DNA from: an uncultured Bacillota bacterium
GTDB lineage: Bacteria > Bacillota > Clostridia > Christensenellales > UBA1242
Reading direction: 5' to 3'
DNA: 8,737 nucleotides
Assembly (NCBI GenBank): GCA_947088415.1
Contig: CAMUGK010000040.1
Location: 1 to 8,737, forward strand
The position numbers and the translations under genes were made by a program. The notes beneath the pieces were generated by a model, which worked only from the letters and a program-made list of their open reading frames with translations, was not told the origin of the DNA and made no database searches. Below, piece after piece: positions 1-5,634 of this stretch; position 1 is the stretch's first letter; each line of letters opens with the position of its first letter.

Positions 1-678
1 GAATTTGCTTCCATTAGAAAGGTTGGGAAAATTGCAATTAGACTTCTTGAAGGCGACAGCCTTATTGGCGTTGCTCAAAGTGATGGCGACGACGATATTT
101 TGATTGCAAGCAGAGATGGCAAATGTATTAGATTTAGTGAAAAAGACGTTCGTGAAATGGGTCGTGACAGCCAAGGCGTTCGCAGTTTGAAACTCGGCAA
201 GAACGACTACATTGTTGACATGTGCGTTGTTAAAGCTGGAGATAACAGCGAAAAAGACGCTCAGATTATCACTATTTCAGAAAATGGTTATGGCAAGCGT
301 AGCAATGTGAATGAATATCGTCTTCAAGCACGTGGCGGAATGGGTGTAAAGGCAGGCGTCTTTAATGACAAGACTGGCAAACTTACCGCACTCAAACAAG
401 TGGTTGAAGACAGCGATATTATGCTTATTGCTGACAGCGGTGTGGTTATCAGAACTCCACTTGAAGACATCAGTTGGCTTAGTCGTGTAAGTCAAGGCGT
501 TCGCATTATGAAATTGAAAAATGACGCCAAGATTGTTTCAGTTGCAATCACAGCCAAGGAAGACCCCGAGAACGACAGCGGAGCTGATTCTAACGACAGC
601 GAAGTTAAAGCTGATGAAATTGATAATGGCGAAGTTGTGGTTGAAACAACACAAATTCAAAATGATAATGAAGAATAA
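1..678 (+). CDS. gyrA: DNA gyrase subunit A, C-terminal domain (5'-truncated by window edge)
   Basis: The reading frame is open from base 1 and ends at TAA 676-678, giving 225 residues of a protein whose start lies upstream. GyrA is the DNA-cleaving subunit of the A2B2 gyrase that introduces negative supercoils; its C-terminal beta-pinwheel wraps DNA. The visible part is a run of pinwheel blades with the family pattern: IRFSEKDVREMGRDSQGVRSLKL, in which 'MGR..QGVR..KL' is typical of GyrA/ParC blades, then YGKRSNVNEYRLQARGGMGVKA, then ISWLSRVSQGVRIMKL. QARGGMG (nt 325-345) is a degenerate GyrA box (consensus Q-R/K-RGG-R/K-G); the canonical box would sit in an earlier blade outside the window. 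The last ~39 residues are a highly acidic tail rich in Asp, Glu, Asn and Ser. GyrA is preferred over ParC because of the GKR..V.EYR.Q.RGG pattern. No terminator follows, and helD starts 40 bp later, so the two are probably co-transcribed. Confidence 0.93.
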   Translation, partial: EFASIRKVGKIAIRLLEGDSLIGVAQSDGDDDILIASRDGKCIRFSEKDVREMGRDSQGVRSLKLGKNDYIVDMCVVKAGDNSEKDAQIITISENGYGKRSNVNEYRLQARGGMGVKAGVFNDKTGKLTALKQVVEDSDIMLIADSGVVIRTPLEDISWLSRVSQGVRIMKLKNDAKIVSVAITAKEDPENDSGADSNDSEVKADEIDNGEVVVETTQIQNDNEE

Positions 679-706
679 AATTTAAAATCCCCTATCAAGA
701 ATGCAT

Positions 707-713
707 AAGGAGG
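707..713 (+). promoter_or_regulatory. Ribosome binding site of helD, fixes start at 719
   Basis: AAGGAGG lies 5 nt before the ATG at 719. An in-frame ATG at 701 sits upstream of this site and would place the Shine-Dalgarno sequence inside the coding region, so 719 is the better start. Confidence 0.85.
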
Positions 714-718
714 GAAAT

Positions 719-2797
719 ATGGACAAAAAAGAACTTGAACATTTAGACAAAACTTTACAAAGTTTGGACAAATCATCAAACGAGTTGGTTGAAAAAATTC
801 AAAAAAACAAACAGCAAATCGAAAGAGACAAAAAATATATTTCAGACAATTATTATGAACTTTCAAAAGACGGAGTTGGCAATGTAAATCTTCTTGCCAC
901 TTATTACAATAATCTTGCTGAACTTGACGACCAATTAACTGGTTATGAAAAAGAGTATAACAAACTTTTAAAACAAAAAAATTCTCCATATTTTGCACGC
1001 TTTGATTTTAAAGCCGATGGAAATGAAAGTCCAGAGCAAATCTATCTTGGACTTTCAACCATCAACGATAAAGATAATATCTTTGTTTATGATTGGCGTG
1101 CACCAATTTCCTCAATGTATTATGACTTTGGTCTTGGTCGGGGTTTTTATTATGTCGACCGCAAAGCGACTGCTGGCGAAATAGCATTAAAACGTCAATA
1201 CAAAATTGAGAATGGAATATTAAAATCTTATTTTGACACAACCCTTGCAATTGAAGATGAAATTTTGCGAGATATTTTAAGCAAAAACACTTCTGTCAAA
1301 ATGAAACAAATTGTTTCTTCAATTCAAAAGGAACAAAATCAAATTGTGCGAAGTGAAGAGTATGACCACCTGCTTGTTCAAGGCGTGGCTGGCTCTGGAA
1401 AAACTTCAATTGCACTTCATCGTGCAGCATATCTTTTGTATCGTCATCGAAAGACATTAAAAAGTGATGATATACTTATAATTTCGCCAAACAATATATT
1501 TTCAAGTTATATTGGCGACGTTTTGCCAGAACTTGGCGAAGACAACTTAATCGAAACAACTTTTGCTCAAATAGCATCTGTTGAATTAAGGCGCTCACTT
1601 CAATCTCGTGAAGAAATGCTTGACGAAATTGCGACAAATCCTAAACAAGACCTTTTAAATGAGATTTCTTTTAAATCAAGTTTTGAATATTTGGATGAAT
1701 TATTAAAATTTTTGAATGGCGACCTTGCTGAAACTTTCTCGCCACAAACCTTAAAATTTATTACAAAGGTTGATGATGACGGAAATATTTTAGACCAAAT
1801 CGAATTTCCAGAAGAGCAGACTAAAAAACTTTTCTTTGATACTTTTAAAAATTATTCAATTGATGAACGTATTAAAAAAATTGCTTGGCAATATTCTATG
1901 TTTTTCACATCTTCAAGACATTATAATAAAGAGCAAAATCGTGGTCTTAGAGAAAGATTTACTAAAATTTTATATAATTTTCTTCCACTTAATGACATAT
2001 TTAAAATATATGATGTTTTCTTGACAAGAATGGGTTTAAAAGTTAACACAAAAGAACGAGTTGACTATATGGACAAAGGTGCTTTGCTTTTAATTAAACA
2101 TTATTTATATGGTTTTAGTCATGATTTTTCGGCAAAATATCTTATCATTGACGAATGTCAAGACTTCTCGCCTGTTGACCTTTATATTTTCAAAAAACTT
2201 TGGCCTTGCCCTAGCATACTTCTCGGCGACATTAATCAATGTATTGAAAAATGCTTGCCAAAAGATTACAACACTCGTGTTGCAAAACTTTGGGGCTGTG
2301 AATATATGGAGCTCGGCAAAACATATCGTTCTACTAAACAAATTGCCAAATTTGCTCATGGAATGCTAGGCCTTAAAAACATTGAATATGTTAATCGTGA
2401 CGGCAACGAGCCTAAACTTGTTAAGTCTAGTCAAGATAAACTTGCCGATGAAATAGCAAACCTTATTGAAGAAGAGTGCAAATCATATGAACATATTGCA
2501 ATAATCTGCAAATGTAAAAAAGAAGCCAAAGCCTTAGCAAAACTTCTTAAAGGAAAACTTGCTTACAAATTTATCGAAAATCCAGAAGATTATAACAATC
2601 GCATATTGCTGACAACTTGTGCAACAGCCAAAGGTATTGAATTTGATGCAGTTATAATCCCTTATGCCGATAAAGCAAATTACAACAATAGTTTAGATAG
2701 AAATATATTGTATGTTGCTTCAACAAGAGCTTTACACAAACTTTTCTTTATTTCAACAGAAACTCCATCAACTTTCTTAAAAGAACTTGAAAAATAA
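719..2797 (+). CDS. helD: HelD-type RNA polymerase recycling ATPase (UvrD/Rep-like SF1 fold)
   Basis: This 692-aa protein has the HelD architecture. HelD binds RNA polymerase, pushes a coiled-coil arm into the secondary channel, opens the clamp and frees stalled enzyme from nucleic acid in an ATP-dependent way. The N-terminal ~85 residues are charged and helical (coiled-coil arm). They are followed by the HelD-typical stretch PYFARFDF...IYLGLST and DWRAP at residues 125-129. The SF1 motor motifs are in order: Walker A GVAGSGKT 222-229, Walker B LIIDECQD 475-482, YRST 536-539, ATAKGIEFDAVI starting at 635, and NILYVASTRA 662-671, which carries the arginine finger of motif VI. It is somewhat shorter than B. 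subtilis HelD (about 770 aa) but has no broken motif. It sits 40 bp behind gyrA with no promoter or terminator visible between, so it is probably read from the gyrA transcript. A plain UvrD/Rep/PcrA helicase is less likely because of the N-terminal arm and the DWRAP block. Confidence 0.92.
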   Translation: MDKKELEHLDKTLQSLDKSSNELVEKIQKNKQQIERDKKYISDNYYELSKDGVGNVNLLATYYNNLAELDDQLTGYEKEYNKLLKQKNSPYFARFDFKADGNESPEQIYLGLSTINDKDNIFVYDWRAPISSMYYDFGLGRGFYYVDRKATAGEIALKRQYKIENGILKSYFDTTLAIEDEILRDILSKNTSVKMKQIVSSIQKEQNQIVRSEEYDHLLVQGVAGSGKTSIALHRAAYLLYRHRKTLKSDDILIISPNNIFSSYIGDVLPELGEDNLIETTFAQIASVELRRSLQSREEMLDEIATNPKQDLLNEISFKSSFEYLDELLKFLNGDLAETFSPQTLKFITKVDDDGNILDQIEFPEEQTKKLFFDTFKNYSIDERIKKIAWQYSMFFTSSRHYNKEQNRGLRERFTKILYNFLPLNDIFKIYDVFLTRMGLKVNTKERVDYMDKGALLLIKHYLYGFSHDFSAKYLIIDECQDFSPVDLYIFKKLWPCPSILLGDINQCIEKCLPKDYNTRVAKLWGCEYMELGKTYRSTKQIAKFAHGMLGLKNIEYVNRDGNEPKLVKSSQDKLADEIANLIEEECKSYEHIAIICKCKKEAKALAKLLKGKLAYKFIENPEDYNNRILLTTCATAKGIEFDAVIIPYADKANYNNSLDRNILYVASTRALHKLFFISTETPSTFLKELEK

Positions 2798-2837
2798 AAA
2801 CAAATATGTCAAGCAAATCAAGGCAAAAAACTAAAAC

Positions 2838-2853
2838 AAATATTTATACATTT
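2838..2853. repeat. Left arm of 16-bp long-range inverted repeat
   Basis: AAATATTTATACATTT is the exact reverse complement of 3071-3086. The two arms are separated by 217 bp and enclose the palindrome and the first DnaA-box composite. Confidence 0.7.
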
Positions 2854-2869
2854 TTACAACCTAAATATT

Positions 2870-2892
2870 CATGAAAACATATGATTTTCATG
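2870..2892. repeat. Perfect 8-bp inverted repeat with 7-nt spacer
   Basis: CATGAAAA (2870-2877), spacer CATATGA, TTTTCATG (2885-2892). No T-tract follows on the + strand, so it is not a standard terminator. It could be an operator or a weak RNA hairpin in the helD 3' region. Confidence 0.6.
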
Positions 2893-2994
2893 CACGCAAA
2901 AATAAAGAGAATTTTGTCAAGCATTTTAACATAATTTTTAAACCTATATATGGCACTAATAGTTATGATTTAAGCATATTTTAACTAATTTCTA

Positions 2995-3013
2995 TGTGGA
3001 AATGTGGATAACT
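2995..3013 (+). promoter_or_regulatory. DnaA-box composite 1
   Basis: TGTGGAAATGTGGATAACT contains the perfect DnaA box TGTGGATAA (3003-3011; reverse complement TTATCCACA). It is preceded by a degenerate box TGTGGAAAT (2995-3003) in the same orientation, the two sharing one base. DnaA boxes bind the replication initiator DnaA, which also acts as a transcription factor. Confidence 0.7.
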
Positions 3014-3070
3014 TGCCAAAAAACACCCTTTTTAGAGCAATTATTCAACAAAATGCATAAAAATAAGCCG

Positions 3071-3086
3071 AAATGTATAAATATTT
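3071..3086. repeat. Right arm of 16-bp long-range inverted repeat
   Basis: AAATGTATAAATATTT is the exact reverse complement of 2838-2853 and lies 3 bp before the second DnaA-box composite. Confidence 0.7.
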
Positions 3087-3089
3087 ATT

Positions 3090-3120
3090 TGTGGAATTGT
3101 GGATAACTCTATGTGGGCAA
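3090..3120 (+). promoter_or_regulatory. DnaA-box composite 2 plus a third near-box
   Basis: TGTGGAATTGTGGATAACT (3090-3108) differs from composite 1 at one of 19 positions and again holds a perfect TGTGGATAA (3098-3106). Six bases further on is TGTGGGCAA (3112-3120), a near-box in the same orientation. The two perfect boxes are 95 bp apart, close to nine helical turns, so they face the same side of the DNA. The cluster ends 37 bp before the hisS -35 element. Confidence 0.7.
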
Positions 3121-3157
3121 CTTTTTATAAATATTCTAAAAAACCTTGAAAAAACAC

Positions 3158-3186
3158 TTGACTTTTGCTTTAAAAAGCATTAAAAT
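3158..3186 (+). promoter_or_regulatory. Sigma-A-type promoter of hisS
   Basis: -35 TTGACT (3158-3163), a 17-bp spacer, and -10 TAAAAT (3181-3186). A-tracts just upstream (about 3138-3155) could act as an UP element. The spacer holds a perfect inverted repeat, TGCTTT-AA-AAAGCA (3166-3179). The predicted start near 3193 gives a leader of about 54 nt, too short for a T-box riboswitch. Confidence 0.75.
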
Positions 3187-3234
3187 ATGCGTCAAATTTT
3201 AAAGGTTATTAAAGATATAACAACTTATTAAACT

Positions 3235-3243
3235 AAAGGAGAG
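3235..3243 (+). promoter_or_regulatory. Ribosome binding site of hisS
   Basis: AAAGGAGAG with GGAG ending 5 nt before the ATG at 3247. It contrasts with the following gene and with uvrC, which have no such site. Confidence 0.8.
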
Positions 3244-3246
3244 AAT

Positions 3247-4581
3247 ATGACTAATAACAACTTAATTACACCGCGAAAATTGTCAGGTTTTATGGAACTT
3301 GCACCACACAAACAAGTTATCTTTGACAATATGATGAACAAAATCATTAAGGTCTACAAAAACAATTGTTTTTTGCCTTTAAATACACCTATTTTAGAGT
3401 ATACCGATGTTTTAATGGCTAAAAGTGGTGGCGAAATTGACAAGGAAGTTTATCACTTTTCTAAAGGAGAAAACGACCTTTGCATGCGATATGACCTTAC
3501 AGTGCCACTTGCACGTTTTGTCGCAATGAATGAGAATACTCTTTCCTTTCCTTTTAAACGCTATCAAGTTGGCAAGGTTTTTCGTGGAGAACGTCCACAA
3601 AAAGGTCGTTTTCGCGAATTTATTCAATGTGATGCAGATATTATTGGTCTTGAAGAACTTCCTTTAACAGCTGACGCCGAATGCATTAACCTTATTTATG
3701 AAACTTTTGAAGAATTAAATTTTGACATTCTTATTCAAATTTCAAACCGCAATATTTTATTTGGCTACATTGAAGATTTAGGATATAAAGACAAATCTTC
3801 AAATATTCTAGTAATTTTAGACAAGATAGATAAAATTGGCAAGGAAAATGCTTTTTCAGAACTTGTAAATCTTGGTATTGACAAAGAAGACAGCCAAAAA
3901 CTATTAACTCTTGCAAGTTTAAAAGGCGACTTTAATGACATATTAAAAGAAATTAAAGGTTATTCAAGCAATCAAACTTTCCAAAAAGGCATATTTGAAC
4001 TTCAAGAAGTTTCTAATTGTCTTGAAGCGTATAACATTCAAAAAGACAAGTATATTTTACACCGTGGCATTATTCGCGGACAAAATTATTATACGGGTAC
4101 AATTTTTGAAACAATCTTGCCAGAACATAAAGAGTTTGGCGTTGTTTGTGCTGGTGGACGTTATGAAAACCTTGCAGGTTATTTCACAGACAAAAAACTC
4201 CCAGGAGTTGGTATGAGCATAGGTTTTACAAGACTTTTTGACACTCTTGACAACAACGATATGCTTGGCGAACTTCCACTTTCCCCAACTCAACTTGAAA
4301 TTATTCCACTTGGCAAAACTTTAACAACTTGCCTTAATCTTTCTTCATACTATCGTAAAAATAAAATCAGATGTGAAGTAAATTATGACAACCGCTCTTT
4401 TAAAGCAAAACTTAAAGATGCCAACAAAAAAGGAATACCATTTGTCCTTATTGTAGGCGAAAATGAAGTGAATACACAAATTTATACATTAAAAAACATG
4501 TATGACGGAATTCAAGAAAATCTTTCAAAAGAAGATTGCTTAGAGCGAATTACAACCTTTTTAAATAAAAAACACGACTAA
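3247..4581 (+). CDS. hisS: Histidyl-tRNA synthetase (archaeal/eukaryal/Bacteroidetes-like subtype)
   Basis: This 444-aa class II aminoacyl-tRNA synthetase attaches histidine to tRNA-His using ATP in the cytoplasm. Visible signatures are MRYDLTVPLAR (80-90), motif 2 VFRGERPQKGRFREFIQCDADIIG (from 111, with R113), the histidine-specific HisA block RGQNYY (277-282), the HisB block AGGRYE (302-307), and motif 3 GVGMSIGFTRL (320-330, with R329). An anticodon-binding domain covers about 348-440 (KAKLKDANKKGIPFVLIVGE). The YDLTVPLAR and RPQKGRFREFIQCDAD patterns match the subtype found in archaea, eukaryotes and Bacteroidetes better than the classical Firmicutes/E. coli form (RPEGT..., RYRQFHQ). HisA has Asn where the classical form has Asp (RGLDYY); as I recall, Asn is normal in this subtype. 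The usual partner aspS is not downstream; hisS stands alone between its own promoter and a terminator. It could be the only HisRS of the cell or a second copy; the window cannot tell. Confidence 0.95.
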   Translation: MTNNNLITPRKLSGFMELAPHKQVIFDNMMNKIIKVYKNNCFLPLNTPILEYTDVLMAKSGGEIDKEVYHFSKGENDLCMRYDLTVPLARFVAMNENTLSFPFKRYQVGKVFRGERPQKGRFREFIQCDADIIGLEELPLTADAECINLIYETFEELNFDILIQISNRNILFGYIEDLGYKDKSSNILVILDKIDKIGKENAFSELVNLGIDKEDSQKLLTLASLKGDFNDILKEIKGYSSNQTFQKGIFELQEVSNCLEAYNIQKDKYILHRGIIRGQNYYTGTIFETILPEHKEFGVVCAGGRYENLAGYFTDKKLPGVGMSIGFTRLFDTLDNNDMLGELPLSPTQLEIIPLGKTLTTCLNLSSYYRKNKIRCEVNYDNRSFKAKLKDANKKGIPFVLIVGENEVNTQIYTLKNMYDGIQENLSKEDCLERITTFLNKKHD

Positions 4582-4600
4582 AGTCGTGTTTTTTATTTTT
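4567..4600 (+). terminator. Intrinsic terminator of hisS, overlapping its stop codon
   Basis: Stem AAAAAACACGAC (4567-4578) pairs with GTCGTGTTTTTT (4583-4594), followed by ATTTTT. The four-base loop TAAA (4579-4582) begins with the hisS stop codon TAA (4579-4581). The stem also ends in a T-tract on the opposite strand, so it could work both ways. Confidence 0.88.
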
Positions 4601-4611
4601 AACAAATAATA

Positions 4612-4640
4612 TTGCAATATTTTTACTATTGTGATAAAAT
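4612..4640 (+). promoter_or_regulatory. Promoter of the ART-like gene, leaderless type
   Basis: -35 TTGCAA (4612-4617), a 17-bp spacer and -10 TAAAAT (4635-4640), with TG at 4632-4633 making an extended -10. Only six bases separate the -10 from the ATG at 4647, so transcription should begin at or within a base or two of the start codon. No Shine-Dalgarno sequence is present. Confidence 0.72.
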
Positions 4641-4646
4641 TATATT

Positions 4647-5384
4647 ATGGAAAGAAAATTTACAGACAAAGAAAAACTTACTATGCTTTTTGATTATTAC
4701 AAATCTAACAAAAATTCAAAAGAGCGAGATGGGTTTAAAAACAAAAATCGTGTTTTTAACTATTTTATTGACTTATGTGGTTTTAATGGTTTCCCAAAGG
4801 TTTTAAGCAATAGTGATTTTGAAAAACTAGAATGTCCTACTTTTTATCGTGGCGTTGAAAATGTTGAGCATAATGCCAACACCCTTGCTGATTTTGATTA
4901 TCATTATGGTTATGGAATGGACGGAAATGGCATATATTCAAGTGGATTTTTAGATGAAGTCCGTTTTTATGCCAAGTGTAATCCACAAAATGTTATGACA
5001 TTCAAATTTGACGGAAATTTTGTTGAAGGTCGAGATTTAATCAAATATATAATTTATCTATTAAATGCTGAGCAAGATGATTTGGAAGTTTTAAGGCCTC
5101 AAGACAAGAGAAGGATGTCTACATTGAAGAAATTTTACAATTCAATAAAAAACTCTAACGAAAAAGACGAATTTAAAGAATTTTTTATCAAAAATCCATC
5201 ATTTTTACCTGTCTATCTTGGCTATGATGCACAATACATTCACGCATCTTTTATTATTTTCAATCGTTCTTCAATGGTTGTTTCTCAAAGTGAGCATGAC
5301 CGCATTTGCAATCTTTCAAAGAATTACAAAGGTGGGGTTATAGATTTTGAGAGCAAAACTCAAGAAGAATTTCTTCACGAATAG
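4647..5384 (+). CDS. Uncharacterised protein, possible ADP-ribosyltransferase-like fold
   Basis: This 245-aa protein has no signal peptide or membrane segment and is probably cytoplasmic. I do not recognise it as a named family. Three blocks, in the right order, resemble stand-alone and phage-associated ADP-ribosyltransferases (which transfer ADP-ribose from NAD+): FYRGV (66-70, candidate NAD-binding R68), GNGIYSSGFLDEVRFYA (93-109, like the G.GIYFS...A..YA block), and LGYDAQYIHASFIIFNRSSMVV (191-212, like the GYDA...VVLNR block near the C-terminus of such domains). A charged insert (about 140-185) separates blocks two and three. A clear catalytic Glu of the ExE type is not obvious, so activity is uncertain. 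The ATG at 4647 is supported by promoter spacing, although there is no ribosome binding site. It stands alone between two terminators with no recognisable antitoxin, immunity or phage gene beside it. Base composition matches its neighbours. Alternatives are an inactive ART relative or an unrelated protein with a chance match. Confidence 0.85.
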   Translation: MERKFTDKEKLTMLFDYYKSNKNSKERDGFKNKNRVFNYFIDLCGFNGFPKVLSNSDFEKLECPTFYRGVENVEHNANTLADFDYHYGYGMDGNGIYSSGFLDEVRFYAKCNPQNVMTFKFDGNFVEGRDLIKYIIYLLNAEQDDLEVLRPQDKRRMSTLKKFYNSIKNSNEKDEFKEFFIKNPSFLPVYLGYDAQYIHASFIIFNRSSMVVSQSEHDRICNLSKNYKGGVIDFESKTQEEFLHE

Positions 5385-5418
5385 CAAGCCTAACGCTTGG
5401 CGAGCAACCAGATGTTGC
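5385..5418. repeat. Two small tandem hairpins after the ART-like gene
   Basis: CAAGC-ctaac-GCTTG (5385-5399) starts immediately after the stop codon and is followed by GCAAC-cagat-GTTGC (5404-5418). Both have 5-bp stems and 5-nt loops. An outer pairing of AAGCC (5386-5390) with GGCTT (5426-5430) is also possible. The local GC content is clearly higher than in the flanking genes. Confidence 0.5.
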
Positions 5419-5448
5419 ACGACTTGGCTTCGAGAATACACCCCCTTA

Positions 5449-5519
5449 TGTCATTTCGACTGGAACGTCAGCAGAATGGAGAAATCTCTAAGAGCTGTTT
5501 CGTTTCACTCAACATGACA
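5449..5519. repeat. Interspersed repeat unit 1 (TGTCAT...ATGACA)
   Basis: A 71-bp unit bounded by TGTCAT (5449-5454) and its exact reverse complement ATGACA (5514-5519). The core TGTCATTTCGACTGG...GGAGAAATCTC matches a type of intergenic repeat I recall from many bacterial genomes (TGTCATTTCGAC..GGAGAAATCTC). ATTTC (5453-5457) can pair with GAAAT (5480-5484). Confidence 0.65.
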
Positions 5520-5525
5520 CGTATA

Positions 5526-5575
5526 TGTCATTCTGAGGCAACGCCGAAGAATCTAAAGTCCTTATAAAAATGACA
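5526..5575. repeat. Interspersed repeat unit 2 (TGTCAT...ATGACA)
   Basis: A 50-bp unit with the same TGTCAT (5526-5531) and ATGACA (5570-5575) ends. Its core folds as ATTCT-GA-GGC-aac-GCC-GA-AGAAT (5530-5552), a symmetric hairpin with a tandem G.A internal mismatch. Six bp separate it from unit 1. Confidence 0.65.
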
Positions 5576-5587
5576 GACATCGGCCGT

Positions 5588-5616
5588 CGTCATTTCGACC
5601 GTAGCGGAGAAATCTC
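5588..5616. repeat. Interspersed repeat unit 3, right end missing or decayed
   Basis: CGTCATTTCGACCG...CGGAGAAATCTC repeats the core of unit 1 without its internal insert. It folds as ATTTC-ga-CCG-tag-CGG-a-GAAAT. The left end has C for T, and no ATGACA follows, only AAAAAATGCAT. It lies directly upstream of the convergent terminator. Confidence 0.6.
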
Positions 5617-5634
5617 AAAAAATGCATAATGCAC

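Larger units (their letters stand above)
2798..3246 (+). other. 449-bp AT-rich intergenic region with DnaA-box composites and hisS promoter
   Basis: No credible gene is present; the best short frame (2881-2934, 17 codons) has no ribosome binding site. The region is very AT-rich. It contains a 23-bp palindrome (2870-2892), a 16-bp long-range inverted repeat (2838-2853 and 3071-3086), two DnaA-box composites (2995-3013 and 3090-3108) plus a further near-box (3112-3120), and the hisS promoter and leader. The 9-mer TGTCAAGCA occurs twice (2807-2815, 2915-2923). I see no clear intrinsic terminator for gyrA-helD here. It is unusually large and structured for a gap between two same-strand housekeeping genes. 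Confidence 0.75.

Noticed and set aside
701..718. Upstream ATG as an alternative start of helD
   Set aside because: The Shine-Dalgarno sequence at 707-713 lies inside that extension and points to 719.
657..998. 113-aa - strand open frame opposite the start of helD
   Set aside because: Antisense shadow of well-supported coding sequence, with Cys/Phe-rich composition typical of the antisense of Lys/Glu-rich coding.
2105..2369. Overlapping open frames on both strands inside helD
   Set aside because: They coincide with the conserved Walker B region of HelD and have no independent start signals.
2881..2934. Short + strand frame of 17 codons in the intergenic region
   Set aside because: No ribosome binding site, very AT-rich and overlapping the palindrome.
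3187..3246. Possible T-box riboswitch in front of hisS
   Set aside because: The promoter leaves a leader of only about 54 nt with no T-box sequence or terminator hairpin.
5388..5500. GCCTAAC resembling the left core of an integron attC site, followed by hairpins
   Set aside because: No matching GTTRRRY core is found downstream, and no cassette array or integrase is in the window.
5449..5616. CRISPR-like array
   Set aside because: The three repeats differ in length and core, are bounded by inverted ends, and spacing is irregular without true spacers.
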